The notes under the pieces are model-generated. The model saw nothing but the letters and a program-made list of their open reading frames with translations. It did no database searches and was not told the DNA's origin. Below are positions 1 through 11,858 of a DNA stretch of 64,000 nucleotides, in pieces (position 1 is the first letter of the stretch; every line of letters begins with the position of its first letter). The DNA comes from Eutreptiella sp. 'Long Island Sound 2002' (lineage: Eukaryota; Euglenozoa; Euglenophyceae; Eutreptiales; Eutreptiaceae), in the NCBI GenBank assembly GCA_964036045.1, contig OZ038381.1, positions 146,329,596 to 146,393,595 on the forward strand, in the 5' to 3' direction. The translations under genes and the position numbers were made by a program.

Positions 1-1
1 C

Positions 2-584
2 AGTGCGGGCAAGACGGGAAAAAGCGGAATTCAAGTGAAAGCACTGGTTCTGCTGGCCGGTGTGAAGATCAAGAAAAAGGTATGTACAACGCTTGTGGAT
101 TGCAAGGCCTTGCAATGCCTTTGCCATCTCGCTGCTCCTCACTGCAGATCCAACCATACATCGGCTTGGGTGGCTGCGAACGCGATGAACCAGGGCTCAT
201 GCCCCTTGTTATTTATACGTGGATGGCGACGCTGAAGCGGACCAAATATCGCTCGGAGAACGTCATGATCTTCGATCGCGATTTTCACATGCCGGCGAAT
301 GTGGCAGCCTTGGAAGATCCTCCAAAAGTTTGTTCTCTGCAGTTGACCAAACAAAAGCGATCGAAATGGGCACGCAGCTATCATCACGAGGTGACACAGC
401 GTTTGCAGGCGGGAAGCCAAAAAAGCCCAAGACCAAGGCGGCAGCTGAGCAGAAGCAGACGACCCCGACGCAGCCCCAGGGAGTGAAGAGGACGCTCAGC
501 CTTCCGGATCCGGGAACAGCAGCGGGCCCCACTTCAAGGAGCAAGATGTTGGCAGCAGGATTGAAGAAGAAGAAGAAGCCCTAA
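2..584 (+). CDS. possible 3' end of a lysine-rich protein gene, one intron
   Basis: I do not recognise this protein. Frame 2 is open from the window edge to position 79, where it meets GTATGT, a good 5' splice site. A matching acceptor CAG ends at 377. Joining 2-79 to 378-584 keeps the frame (phase 0) and gives a short protein end rich in Lys, Pro and Gln that finishes in a lysine run before TAA at 582-584. Basic, low-complexity C-termini like this also close the reading frames at 5.5 kb and 7.8 kb, so the three may be related repeat-borne genes. The gene is cut by the window start, so its length and function cannot be judged. The splice model is inference; the frame and the splice consensus are seen. 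Confidence 0.25.
99..116. repeat. perfect 18-bp palindrome centred on AGGCCT
   Basis: ATTGCAAGGCCTTGCAAT reads the same on both strands. It belongs to a set of palindromes with the same AGGCCT centre found at 0.6-0.9 kb and at 60.0-60.3 kb. Function unknown. Confidence 0.8.
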
Positions 585-634
585 AGGCGTTGGTGGCACT
601 GCAGCCGTGTTCTTGGAGATTTGGTGTCTGGTAT

Positions 635-898
635 TGCAAGGCCTCGCATTCCCAGATTAGGCTATTCGCCATTTCTGCTCCGTTTTCAGAAGTGTCATCT
701 GGAGATGATGAATATACTGACCCTAAGGCAGCAGTCAGTATTGCGAGGCCTCGCATTCAGAAAGCCTCACGTGTCGACGCACACGGTGTATTGCTACTCT
801 GTATTCTCTTTTTGCTTTTTTTTGAATGACCTGAAACTGTGGGTAATTGATAGGAATTACGTTGATTCATGTCTCGTATTGTGACGCCTCGCAATACG
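635..898. repeat. cluster of three AGGCCT-type palindromes
   Basis: Three sites. 635-648 is TGCAAGGCCTCGCA, with one mismatched pair. 742-755 is TGCGAGGCCTCGCA, perfect. 873-898 is an imperfect 26-bp palindrome whose arms are TCGTATTG and CAATACGA. They lie in otherwise noncoding sequence about 110-130 bp apart. They share the core and the TTGC/GCAA arms with the palindrome at 99-116. Confidence 0.75.
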
Positions 899-1540
899 AA
901 TAGGAAAATGTTATCTCTTTATAGCTATTCGGAAACCACCGGCGTAAAAGTTGGATCTTTAAGCATGCAGAAAAGAAGCAGGGAGAGAACAACAACATAA
1001 AGCAAGCTTTTATAGCCTAAAAAACCACCGAAATATGGTTCTTTTTATAGAATAGTGCGGAAAATGGCAAAAATTGTGAGAGCTATTTTGGAGGAAAATC
1101 ATGCATTTTTGTGGGTAATTGGGCCAAAAACTGAGCAGTCAAATTTTGTGGTTAAAAAAAGTAGGTAAGTCGGGCAAATCACCGGTACCAAATTTGCAGA
1201 CATCCCGGTCCAAAAGCGTACCTGCTTCGGCCGCCTAAGGGTATGCCGGCCGGGTTTGGTGGGTTTGCTGTCGTCTTAGCCGCAACTTGTCGGCTTCTCT
1301 CGGGTTGCGCTCTCGCCTGTATGTGTTTGGCCGGCCGCATCGGGTTTTTGTGGGCTTTCTTTCCAACAACTTATTTCGCGTTTGGCGTGTCCTGCTGTGC
1401 ATCATCTGTGCTCAGCATGTTTGGGGTCGGGTTCATTGTGTTGTCCCAAGCTAGATGCTTTGCTGGTTTTGTTGGTGTACTGTCGTCTTTGCCGCCTGAC
1501 GGTCGGATTGTCCGGGTGTCGGGGGTATTGGGCCGTGGCT
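899..1540. other. noncoding stretch, AT-rich then GT-rich
   Basis: No convincing gene. The first 300 bases are AT-rich. From about 1240 the sequence becomes G- and T-rich and grades into the 38-bp array. The open frames here follow from composition. Confidence 0.5.
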
Positions 1541-2078
1541 GGCTGTTTGGGTTGGATTTTGATTGTGCTGGTTGCGGTGGGCTCGGACGGACAGTGCGGG
1601 TGCCTGGACTGCCGCTCAGCGCGGGTGTGCTCTGTTAGTGCCCGGCTTGCTGGTATGGGCGTGCGTACTGTTGTGGCCCCTGGGCTCGTCTCCGCAGTCG
1701 GGGGCGCTGTGCTGGTTCTTGGTTCGCCGCTTTTGTCGGGCGTGCTGTGTTAATGCTGGGCGCGGCACCATGGTTGGGCTACCTGTGCTGATACTAGGCC
1801 CCCTACCATGGCCGGGCGTGCTGTGTTGTTGCTGGACCCCCTCAATGGTCGGGGTTGGCGTGCTGTTGCTTGATCCGCCGCCATGGTGGCGCGTGCTGTC
1901 CTGGCGCTGGGTCCCCCGGAGTCGTGGGCTGTGCTGTGCCAGTGCTAGGTCCGCCGCCATGGTTCGGCGGGCTGTACTGGTGTTTTGCTCTTCTCTGTGG
2001 TCAGGTGTGCTGTGCTGGTGCTGGGTTCCCCTCCACGCCTGGGCGTAGTGCGTTGATGTTGGGCTGCCCTCCTTTGGT
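1541..2078. repeat. degenerate 38-bp minisatellite
   Basis: CCATGG or a variant recurs at about 1768, 1806, 1843, 1881, 1919 and 1957, a spacing of 37-38 bp. The pattern extends in both directions. A unit reads roughly CCATGGCCGGGCGTGCTG followed by TGCTGGTGCTGGACCCCC. Open frames of up to about 160 codons across it (for example 1563-2048) arise from the repeat and low stop density and are not taken as genes. Confidence 0.7.
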
Positions 2079-3237
2079 GCTCATGTCCGGTCTTTGGCGT
2101 TTTCAACATCAATCCGTTTTACACTCCCTAGCTCTCGGCTCCTGCAACATGTAAAAGCATCCTCCTCTCATTCCGTTTCACTGTTCTGTCGTGCCTTCCC
2201 TATTGGCCCTATTTGTTCGTGCTGTATGTAACGTTCCGTTGGTGCCAACGCCCCTCCGGCTTGTTGCCTGCCGTGGGCTTATGCTCCCCATGGGAGCATC
2301 GACCCGCCGGTAGGCGGCGGCTCGTGTGCGGTGTCCGAGGGTCCAACATTCATACATCCATGCATGATACGTGTTGCGTCCTCTCCTGCGGGTGCCTTCA
2401 GGTCAGCGGAGAGATGTATTGGTATGGGATGCACTAGCTTGGACAATAATACGCGCCCCCGACACGCCCCCGACGGTTTGCTGGGTGGGATGAAATCTGG
2501 GTGTGCGCCGCCCTGGGTTAGCCCTCTCCAGTTTGGCTTGGCGCGCTGCGGGTGCCTTCAGATCAGCGGGGGTGGTCTATCGGTATGCAATTCACTAGTA
2601 ATGACGATAATAGCGACCCCCGCTGGTTTCCCGGACATGCCTCTCTGGTGCTGTTTCCTGGTTGTTATGGCTTCCAAGTGTGCACAACCCTGCGTTAGCC
2701 CTCTCCTTGGTGACTTGGTGCGCTGGTTAGTGGTTTATGGTACGGTATGTGATTTGTGGGGAATTTTCAAATTCTTGCACTGAATGGCGCCTTCTAGTGG
2801 CTTGCCAGTCCAGGGGGAAAGGCTTTTGCGCGCCAACCCTCTTTGGGGAGGGGCCGGAGCCTGAACAAAGTGGAATTACGGTTTGAGTACCGCCCCGCAA
2901 AGTGCTGCAGCCCTTCTGCCCGCCCTAGGGACCCATCCTGAGGGTAATGGCTCCTAACAACGAAAGTTATCGATCGAAATTTGAAGCTTAGATCTAAGGT
3001 TTTCGCTAGGAACTGTCAAATTTTAACTTTGAAATGATCTTCAGCTTCGTTCCTCTGTTCGGGTAATTTTTTGTCGCCGCCAGGCACTGTCGCGTGCAGA
3101 AGCGCTTGCCGCACGTGCCGTGATGGGTCGAAGAAGGCCCAAATTTTTCAGCGTACAGCAATATCGCCAGAACAGCATTTTTGAATTGGCACAAGAAAAA
3201 AACATTTTGTTAGTGGTGTTCAGCTGTCGTCCATCGG
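2079..3237. other. noncoding; diverged tandem duplication of about 160 bp
   Basis: The string GCGGGTGCCTTCAG occurs near 2389 and again near 2549, and GTTAGCCCTCTCC follows each at a similar distance. This suggests two diverged copies of a unit of 160-180 bp. No gene is supported in the rest. Confidence 0.4.
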
Positions 3238-5112
3238 TTGTCTGTCTTTCTTTTCGTGCTGAGGACGGATGTGCTGCAGGACGTCCTCAAAAATTACAAT
3301 ACTGCTGAGGCAAAAGACCATTTGGTCTCCCTCTTTTCCAGTTCCCCAAGTGCACAAGGTCGTTCCAAGCGCTTTGCTACCCGCCTGAACGTCCAAAGTG
3401 GGCTATCTGAAGCTTCGATGTACCCTCAGTTCTCAGCCACACCGTCGCAGGGTGTTGGTCTTTTGCTGGACTTGGAACTCCCAAGGATACATTGCAGGAC
3501 GCTCCAACAGTTTTTTAACAAGTTGAAGCGCTCCTTCGAGGCAAATACAGGCCTAAAACCACCCAAAATCCTGCCACCACGCCGACAAATCGAGGAGGCC
3601 TGGAAGTTAATGCCGGGACCGTTGAAAGCCAAAAGCGTTGTTGTGGGAAGCAGCATCAGCGTGCACTGGTGCATCTGCGATTGGCTTGTATACTTACACA
3701 GCACACCAGCACTCTGGAGCACTAGGAAGTTTTGGACAACTACCTCCCAGGAGCGCCAGGTGTCAGTGGTGCTACGTGGTGATTCTCTCTCAATGGCTGG
3801 TACATCATGGACGCAGCCAAACTGCTCCATTCTGAATCTGCGAGAGCACAGCAGGCTCCTCTCCGGTTTGTGGGTTGTTGCCCTTGCCTACAAGGACGAC
3901 AAGGATATTGAAATCATCCGCCCGCTTTGGGCGGAAGTGCTGCAGGTGTGCAATGTTGTAAAAACAGAGGTCCTAGCAAGATTCTAACGGGACTTCCTAT
4001 AGCGTTGATCGACTCGATAGGATCTTTTCGCTAGGAGCTTCGTATTAGTTTTCACTTCATGTTCTCCAATTTTAGCAGCTTCAAATCTGAGTTATCCAAG
4101 GCTATCTGGATCTCCCCTTTGGTCAGTTGCGCAGCACTATTGCCGTTGACGGTGATTTCGCCTGGCTGAAGTTACTCCTTGGTATGGGGCCTAGCTACCC
4201 TATTGCGTCGCCCTATACCAAGGCTTACTGCAAGCGTGGTGTGTTGCGGCTAATCCATGTTATGCGGTCCGCTCAGAGCAATGCTACCACTTGAGTAAGA
4301 AGCCTGCTATCCGCGCTGGGCGGGGCTGTGTTGCAAGACCGCTTTTGGTCGTTCCGGGGGAGGCCGTAGTTCTCTGCGTGCTACACATCGTTATGGCCTT
4401 TGGTCGTGTGTGGCATCCTTTATTCAAGATATCACTGCAGATGTGGGCAGCAAGCTGCCAGAGGGTGTGCAGAAAATTCTGCGCATTGCTCTGAGGGGTG
4501 TCACACTGACATCCCACGGGAACATCAACGGGGAAGGCACCCGATGCCTGCCCACCAATTGCTGCCATCTTGTCTTGCGAGGGGTCTTGTGCCGACCTTG
4601 CGGTACGCGGGGTCTGGAATGTCCTGCAACGGCTTTACAAGAGGACACAGGATGTGGGTCTGGCAGATGGTTGCTCTCCAGCTGCTGAACAGTTCCGTTA
4701 CTATTGTGTTCCCACTTCCTGTTCTTCCTATCTGTATCTACTTCAATATGATGTCCCCAAGGTCCTGCAGCACATCCATCCTCTTGGTCTGGCCTTGTTT
4801 TCAACAACTTGTGGTGCAACGAGGGCCCCAAAGCCAACAGGTCCATTGTCGGAGAGTCGCAAGAGAGATTTGGCAGCAGTGGTGGCAGCGTGGAGCAAGA
4901 AGAAGAAGGCACAGAAGGTCCAGCAGGGCCTCAAGCGCAAGGAGCTTGAGAGCAGCGAGGAAAGCGCCAGTGAGTTCGAGAGCAGCAGCGACGAGGTGAT
5001 TGAGTCGAGCAGCGAAGGGAATGGAGGCTGTGGAACCAGGAACACAAGACACTCAGTTGAGCCTGCCTGCAAGGAAGGACCTGCCTTGGTTGTCGCTGCC
5101 GCTGAGGAATGA
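3238..5112 (+). pseudogene. decayed transposase-like gene, frameshifted
   Basis: Protein-like pieces follow each other in order in changing frames. At 3238-3987 there is a 249-codon piece with a strand around VVLRGDS and a later AYKDDKDIE. At about 4100-4290 there is a piece with VDGDFAWLKLLLGMG followed by PSYPIASPYTKAY. At 4291-4490 comes VVLCVLHIVMAFGR, and at 4410-4560 LPEGVQKILRIALRG. At 4570-5112 there is YLYLLQYDVPKVLQHI, then a lysine- and glutamate-rich tail. From memory this order (GD, then DLKFLxLLLG, then VLHxxxR, then HVPxxLxxxGxLxxFS) fits a large transposase-derived family common in protist and cnidarian repeats, but I cannot name it securely. At least three frame changes and several stops make it a pseudogene. 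A multi-exon gene is possible but less likely. Confidence 0.4.
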
Positions 5113-5542
5113 GGGAAAATGTACACCCTTGCCAGGGGTACAAATTTCGAAGTGGAGACCTACCGACCTGCCGGTACCAAGAGATGTGTTGCGAGAGTCG
5201 CAGAAGAAGCATGGCCTGAGTCATATCTATTGGGTGCCGAACAACATGGAAGAAGATTGGCATGCAGATGGCGAGTACATCTTCTGCCAAAAGGTGGCAA
5301 CCACGGAGGAGGGTGCGCAGAAGCTGTGTGAGTGTGCAGAGGCATTTGGGGGGGTGCAGGTGGAGAGCAGCGAGAAGCCTCAGAAGAAAGAAGGGAAAAG
5401 GGGGAAGGGTAGGAGAAAGTTGAGGGTGAAGCCCTTGGCTGCCACTGGCAACGTGGAAGAAGACAGGGATCAGCAGAAGGACAAGGACCCAGACAAGGAT
5501 GCGGAGAAAGACACAAGCGAGGCAGCACAGACTGCAAAGTGA
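5000..5542 (+). CDS. unrecognised lysine/glutamate-rich reading frame
   Basis: An open frame of 180 codons overlaps the tail of the preceding decayed gene in another frame. The middle has protein-like character (KHGLSHIYWVPNNMEEDWHA). The last 70 residues are dominated by Lys, Glu, Asp and Gln with repeated KDKDPDKD-type runs, typical of a disordered tail. No domain is recognised. It may be the C-terminal part of the transposase-like gene after a further frame change, or a separate 3' exon. The first plausible ATG is at 5027, but no start can be chosen with confidence. Confidence 0.3.
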   Translation: MSRAAKGMEAVEPGTQDTQLSLPARKDLPWLSLPLRNEGKCTPLPGVQISKWRPTDLPVPRDVLRESQKKHGLSHIYWVPNNMEEDWHADGEYIFCQKVATTEEGAQKLCECAEAFGGVQVESSEKPQKKEGKRGKGRRKLRVKPLAATGNVEEDRDQQKDKDPDKDAEKDTSEAAQTAK

Positions 5543-7723
5543 GGGTCTTGATCAGTGCATTGTGTTGCTGCTTGCATGTGCCTTGCCAGTGTGCAATCTG
5601 CTTTTGTGCTGAGGTTCCTATGGAAGGCACCTATCCAGTTCAATGGTCTCTAGGGCCTCGTTAGGAACACAATTTGGTTTTCTAATGAAACTGGGAGGAG
5701 CACATTTTCTGCACAATGCTGGCCTTGGGGCGGTTGTTATGGCAATTAAAGAGTACAATAGAGAATTGCGAAACATTACAGCAGCAAGGGCAGTGGTTTT
5801 TAACAAACAATCAAAAACATCAAAAAGCTCCTATGCAACTTTTCGTTTCGTTAGGAGGTCTCGTTAAGGTCTATTATCCTCAACATGGGTCCGTAGGGCA
5901 AGCGCAATCAGACTTGGCAGTCCCGTAATAGACAACCGCAGAGGCTTCCGCCTCTGACGCGTGCCGAAAGGCGGTACGGTTGTGGTTTGGGGGGTTAGAG
6001 CATGACGGCGTAAGCACGGGGGGTGGAGGGGCAGGTGAGTGATGGACAATACTTCCCCAACCCTTGATGTGAGCCAGGGCCCATCTGCGGTGGTGGTGGT
6101 GGGGACATGATCTGCTTTTTAGCCTAGTGAGGGCGGTGTAGAGTTGATTTGCTTTCGTGGTGGTAGAGGCGTTTTGACGTTGGTATGGCGGAAAGGTCCG
6201 GTGGGTTGGCGATGTGATCAAAGGGATGACACGTTGGACGAGTGCGAGCACAAGAGCGGACTGCTTTCTGTCGGAGGGGGGGGGAAATCGGCGCAAAAAA
6301 TCCTGTTGTTTGCGGGGCGGGGGAGGGCTCAACGGTGGGGCCGTTAGGAGGGGGGGGCTGTTTGGAGACGGGTTTATCGTTTTTAGAAAAAAAGGAATAT
6401 AACGTGACCTCTTTCGCGGCGTTCCGCGAAGGTCAATTTTTGCGAAAAGAGTCACGTTCACGAATTTTTCAAAAAATCCTGAGGCGATCGCAGGAATTAG
6501 CCAGGCGCCCATTGTGTGGCCCAACAGTGGGCCTTCTCATATATCGTTTGAATTGGGACAGAAACGCGCCGTGTCGGCTACGCGACGCGTTTGGGGGAGA
6601 CACGCGAAATGAGTGTTTTTGACTCAAAAATCACTATATTTCATTGTTTTTCGCCCAAAAACCACTGTTTGGCCCAGTTTGGGCAGGATCTCAGTGGAGA
6701 TCCTGATGGCGACGACTCCTAGCCGTCAGATTTTCTGATGGCGGCGACGCCGGCGCCTTCATTTTGTCTTCTTTTCTAAGCTATTTTATAGTATAGAAGT
6801 GTTACATATACATATTACTTGTCTACATGTTTATATTGTCTACATATACCTTCATCTCTTGCCCAGGACGCCAGATTGAGTCATGGCAGAGGCAAGGATC
6901 ACGAAATTCTTTGGAGAAACCCAAATTCGAGAGGAAGTCTTGGATTTCATGGGATTGGGGTCGTGCATGCCAAGGGCAGCTTGGAGGTTGCCCTCCCCCC
7001 AAACGCTTCACTCCCGCCTGCCGGACCGGTTCTGGCATCCAGGAGGTGTGCCTCACACTCTGCGTCTCTAGAGTGCGCGGCCTGCCGTGCTGCAGGACAA
7101 ATGGCCTCCGCGAGCTCCCGTGCGGGCTGCGGGGGCTGTGGTGCACGAATGGCTGCGCTGCGTGCCCGTGTCGTGATAGGCTGTGACGCACCACTTACCG
7201 CAATGGCTCCCCGGCCGCAGGGGACTACGGACGTTGGTGCCCTATTGCCTTACCTGGAACAGCACCCACAAGACCACCACGGAGCCAAACGAAGGACCAC
7301 CCCACCAAAGCCAGCGGCACACCCGACCCTTGGTGGTCATCATAGGGGTTTTTTCTTTCAAGCGAAGCTTCAATCAAAACAAAAACCTTCACTCGAAGCA
7401 TTCTTTGGAAAAAGCAGTTTTCATCGATTTGACTATATTTTACAACCTTTTTCTTATAAAAGGCTCAATTACATTACAATCAGTTCAAATTCTCTCCCAG
7501 TCTGCGGTCTTGTGGCCCATGCATGCTCCTGCTGTTCCAGTTTTCCAGTTGAAAAATTTGTGTCAATCGAAATTTCCTGCTTCGATTGATGATTGTTTTC
7601 GGACAAAGTAGCGCAAACCACAGTATCACACAACGCAAGCAAGCAATGTCTGACTGCAACGGATTTTCCCATCACTAGCATGTTTCACGCCGTCAACTGC
7701 ATCTCCAACCTCACCTCCTCTGC
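5543..7723. other. no convincing gene
   Basis: Short open frames only. G-runs occur at 6270-6360, and there are AT-rich stretches near 6620-6840. I found no RNA gene, transposon ends or tandem array. Confidence 0.5.
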
Positions 7724-8747
7724 CTACTTAGCTTGCTGTGCTTGCGCTTGCTGCTCTTTCTCTTTGTCCTTGAACATGTCTGGTGCAGTGTGCTCCTCCT
7801 ACGCAGCCCCGGTGTCAGGCTTCTTCCACTTGTTGACAGCCTTGCCCTTCGGCGCCTTCTTCTTCCTCTTGCCGGCATGCGCGCGCTTCTTCTGCTTCAG
7901 CTTTGGCTCTGGCTGCTTTCCAACTGGTACATCAGCCACTTCTAGTGCCTTCAGCTCCGCAGCACGGCCATCTGCCTCTTGTCTCGTACTGAACACTTCA
8001 CGTGCACTAATTTACAGTGCCAGTTCAAGTGCCAGTCTTCCGAGTCGCGGACCTTTGACATCCAATACGCGCTCCAGCGTAGCTGCAGACTTGCTCTCCT
8101 TACAGGAACCGGAACTGTTTGTCTCGACCTCATGAACTCAGTTGCAGCAACTGCTGGGAATGCGCACCACCTTGCATTCCTCAGCATGCTGGGGATCCAC
8201 ATTCAATTCAACGACTAAAGAAGCGGCAGGTCTGATAGATCACTGATGTGCTCCCCTGCACTGCCCTTGTCGCTCTTTTTGTCCTCTGGATCGCTTTGAT
8301 TGTCGCTGTTACTTTCAATGTCCTAGGCAGTCGATTTAAAATGGTTTTTTTTGGTAGCAGCACAATTTGCTTCTTTGCGGCCGAGTCAGCTCGCATGCTA
8401 GTTTTGACTGCTTCTTTCGGGATCCTCACAGTATAGGCAGGGAAGTCACGCTGCGTATCTGGTCTCTCAGGCACCAGATTACCTAGTCTGACCCAGATAC
8501 GCTGGCCTTGTGTACGTGCACGCCTCTCTTGTCCCTTTAGAGCACTCAGAAACTCAATAAGAGAGTCCTGACGGAATGTGACCATGTCTACCCGACTACG
8601 CACCTTGATTTTCTCGCGATCTACTGCAAAACACCCTGGCTGAAATGTTGACCAACAAATTCCGGCGTTACTGGTATGCTCAGCGATGATCTGTGGCACA
8701 GAATGTAGCCAGCGGAAGCAGGAAGCAACAACCACTTGGCTCGCCAC
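7724..8747 (-). pseudogene. unrecognised decayed gene with basic C-terminus
   Basis: On the minus strand a 180-codon piece (8747-8208) contains FAVDREKIKVRSRVDMVTFR and PERPDTQRDFPAYTVRIPKE. It is followed in another frame by DVKGPRLGRLALELAL, a TAA near 8010, and a 66-codon piece rich in Lys (KQPEPKLKQKKRAHAGKRKK). That piece meets TAG at 7799-7801. Past it the same frame stays open for 24 more Gln/Lys-rich codons to a second TAG at 7724-7726. Composition on both sides of these breaks suggests one former coding sequence. No family is recognised. The basic tail resembles those at 0.5 kb and 5.5 kb, so it may belong to a repeat-borne gene family. Confidence 0.3.
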
Positions 8748-8980
8748 GACAACGGGCCAGAGGCCATGCGACCACAGCTAGCGGCGCGCCCCAAAGTGAA
8801 AAGGCGACACACAGCTACCACAGGTCAAACCGCGGGCAAAGGCGACGGACCACACCACCCGGACAAGCACCAGACCCAAGCGAGGTACCACCTAACACTC
8901 CAGGGGATAGCAGGGATGCAAAGTGCAAAAAGAAATCCCAGCCGAGGAGAGGCGAGGAACGGCACCTGCCAGGCGCGGCA

Positions 8981-9960
8981 CCAGGACTGGCGAGGGACCA
9001 TCCCCCCACCAAGGCCGGCGGTAGGCCGGAACCACGATACGCTGAGAACTGCACCTACAGGAGCCTCTGCCACAAAAGACGAGGCACCCACGCGCCGAAA
9101 CCATCAACAGGTCCAAGCCACGAATGGTGGGGGACAAAGCCAAGAGGGCCCGCCGGCAGGATAGGCGAGCGACCACCTACCCGACAGCACCGGACAACAC
9201 GCTTGAGCCAGGAGCGGCAGCGAGCGGCACCCATAGGGGCCTCCACCAGGATTGGCGAGGGACCACCAACCCAAACAAAAGCTAACAGCAGGCCCCAGCC
9301 AGGAAGGTCGAGGAACTGCACCCACAGAGCCCTCAGCCAGGATTGGCGCGGAGCCACCCCACCGAGGCCAGCAGAAGGTCCTAGCTAGAATTGGTGGGGA
9401 AAAGCACCCAGCGGCCCCTCAGCTGGGGTTGGCAAAGGGCCACACACTCCGACACAGCCAGTAGCAGGCCCCAGCCAGGAATGGTGAGGATTACCACTCA
9501 GGGTGCCCTCCGCAAGGATTGTCTAGGAGCCACCCAGCCAAGGATGGCAGCAGGGCCGATCTATGATTTGCGGGGAAAAGAACCCACCAGGCCCTCAGCA
9601 AGGATCTGCGGGGGGTCGCCCCGCCAAAGTCAAAAGCAGGCCCCAGCCAGGATTGGCGGCCAGCTACGCCCACAGTGCCCCCGCTAGGACTGGCGAGGGA
9701 CCAGCTACCCTACCAAAGCCAGTAGCAGGCACCAGCCAAGAATGGCGGGGAATGTCCACCACAGAGCCCTCCACCAGGATGTTCGAGGCATCACCCACCC
9801 AACCAAAGCCAGCAGCAGGCCCGAGCCAGGATTGATTCAGAACTGCACCCACAGGACCCTCTGCCAAGATTGGCAAGGGACCACCCCACCAAAGCCAACG
9901 ACAGGCCCCGGCCAAGAATGGCAGGGGCCCGACCAAATTCTGTACCCATATACACATGCC
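8981..9960. repeat. dimeric minisatellite, alternating ~38- and ~52-bp units
   Basis: The motif CCAGGATTGGCGAGG or a variant recurs more than 20 times. In the better part (9244-9910) spacings alternate between about 37-39 and about 47-54 bp. One half-unit continues with AACTGCACCCACAGAGCC, the other with GACCACCCCACCAAAGCC. The 231-codon frame at 8693-9388 and its neighbours in other frames are products of this array. Confidence 0.75.
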
Positions 9961-9972
9961 TTAGTCCCCAGC

Positions 9973-10490
9973 CATGAAAGGTGGGTTTAAGCCAAAACGT
10001 GTATCCAAACATATGTCACAAACCCACCCAGGATCGGCAAAGTTGCGGCGAAAACCCGAACGCAAACGCACACGCCGTAGACCCCGCCCACGAATGGCGT
10101 GATCAAGCGAAGACCCATACCCACACATAAATGCCAGAAACGCCAGCCAAGAAAGGCAATGTTAAGGCAAAACTCGTACCAAAACCAACACCACAGACTC
10201 CAGCCACGACAAGCGGGGTTCAGGTGGAACCCGAACCAAAACAAACACGCCCCCCGCCTCAGCCATCATTTGCGCAGTTAAGGCACAACCGGTTCCTCAA
10301 AGCACACAACACGAACCCGAGCCACGAATGATGGCATTACTACAAAACCCAAACCCAAACACACACGACACAGGCTCCGACCAGGAACAGCGGGACGAAG
10401 GCAAACATCCAAACCCGAGGACGCATGCCACCATCCCCCGCTAGGAAAGACGGGGTAACGGCAAAACCCAAAACCCAAACACACGCGCAA
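9973..10490. repeat. 59-bp minisatellite, about nine diverged units
   Basis: Units of about 57-60 bp begin with CCACGAATGGCG-like sequence and continue with AACCCAAACCCAAACACACA-like sequence. They abut the dimeric array and share its CCA-GGAA-GGCG start, so the two arrays probably have a common origin. Confidence 0.6.
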
Positions 10491-11858
10491 AAACAATAGT
10501 AGGAAACTAGGTGTCCATACTCCGACGACTGAGGCAGCCCGCTCCATGTAGGTGACCTGCTCAAATGTGACCCGGACCCCGGGGGTAAAGCTGCATCCTA
10601 AGACCTGCGCTGCATTGCGACTCAAGGCAGAGTGTGAGACACCCAAGCATGCTAGAACCCAAGTACCAAGACGATCCTGCCGGTATGCCTTGGGAACGAG
10701 ATACGTCAAGAAGTCTGATGAACAACTAGGGGTCTCCCCAACGGAGGGGCCGCGCGCAAGTGCGGGGGCGCGTCCTTTCGGCATGGGGCGCTCCTCACCC
10801 TGGCAGCAAACACCCCTCCCGGTGTTGTCTAGGGCCGCTTTGTTGGGGGCCGCCAGTGAGGTCTAGCGGAATGAGAGCCAACTCCCCTCTTCATGCGTGG
10901 AGCCTCTTCATGTACCGTCGGAAGGGCGACACCAGGGGAAACAAGGGGGCACCTCTCTACGCCCGAATGACCCTATCCACCCACCTTGTCCAGTTCTCGC
11001 TGCCCTCACCTCCCATGGGGTTTCCTCAATCACCAGAATAACCATTTGGGTAGCATCTCCGCAAGGCTGCACAATGGGTCTAGCCGGCTCTAAGCCCTCC
11101 GACCCCTTCATTCACCCCGGACAGCACTTACATGGTAGGAAAGGCTGCCTGAATGCTGTTTCCACGGGACCCACTCCTCGGTTGGGCCCACACGGTACTC
11201 CAATAGAAGCTGTGGGAACGCAGCAAGTAACAATTTTTAGTCGAGTAATTAGCTAGGATCAATGGGGGTAGCGAAGCCCCTTCGGACAAGGGGATATTTG
11301 TGTTGGTTTTGGACACCACCCTCGCAGAATTGCCCCTGTTGTGACCCTCAAATTAGGGTCATATCAATGTGCCATTGGGGATGTAGAAGCACTCGTTAGG
11401 CCTTAGGGAAAGGCAATGATCCCCTCTAGAAAAGGCTGCCTTCAATCAGAACTAGGCCCCATTCCACGAGATTATAGGTGGTGGCAGTACCGAGAATTTT
11501 AGAACATTTGGCGTTCTGAGCCTACTTGGTGAGCCCATGGCTCCAGGACGCCCAGGAAACTATGGAAGCCAAGTGGAGCAAGCACTCAAACGAACTCTGC
11601 TCAAAGCATAAGTCGTTAGCTGTTTCAGCCCTCCCTTCATATGCCCTTAGCAAGGGGGCTTCACATCTGGACTTTTTTTAGGGAAGACAAAATTTGGCCT
11701 AAAACTGCGGATTTTCAGAACCCACGCCCCCCTTGGCGTAATGACGGGGCCATATCTCCCGCTCACAGAGGACTCAGACCAAAGAATATAAGGAGCAGGA
11801 GGAGCCACCCTGGGTAGACCTTGGAGCCAAGTGGGTCTCAAGAACTCCCCTGTCACTA
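10491..11858. other. no convincing gene
   Basis: Unique-looking sequence with short open frames and no recognisable domain, RNA gene or repeat boundary until the TIR-like sequence at 11859. Confidence 0.5.

Noticed and set aside
8693-9388. 231-codon Arg/Pro-rich frame
   Set aside because: It lies over the dimeric minisatellite, and other frames are open over the same stretch.
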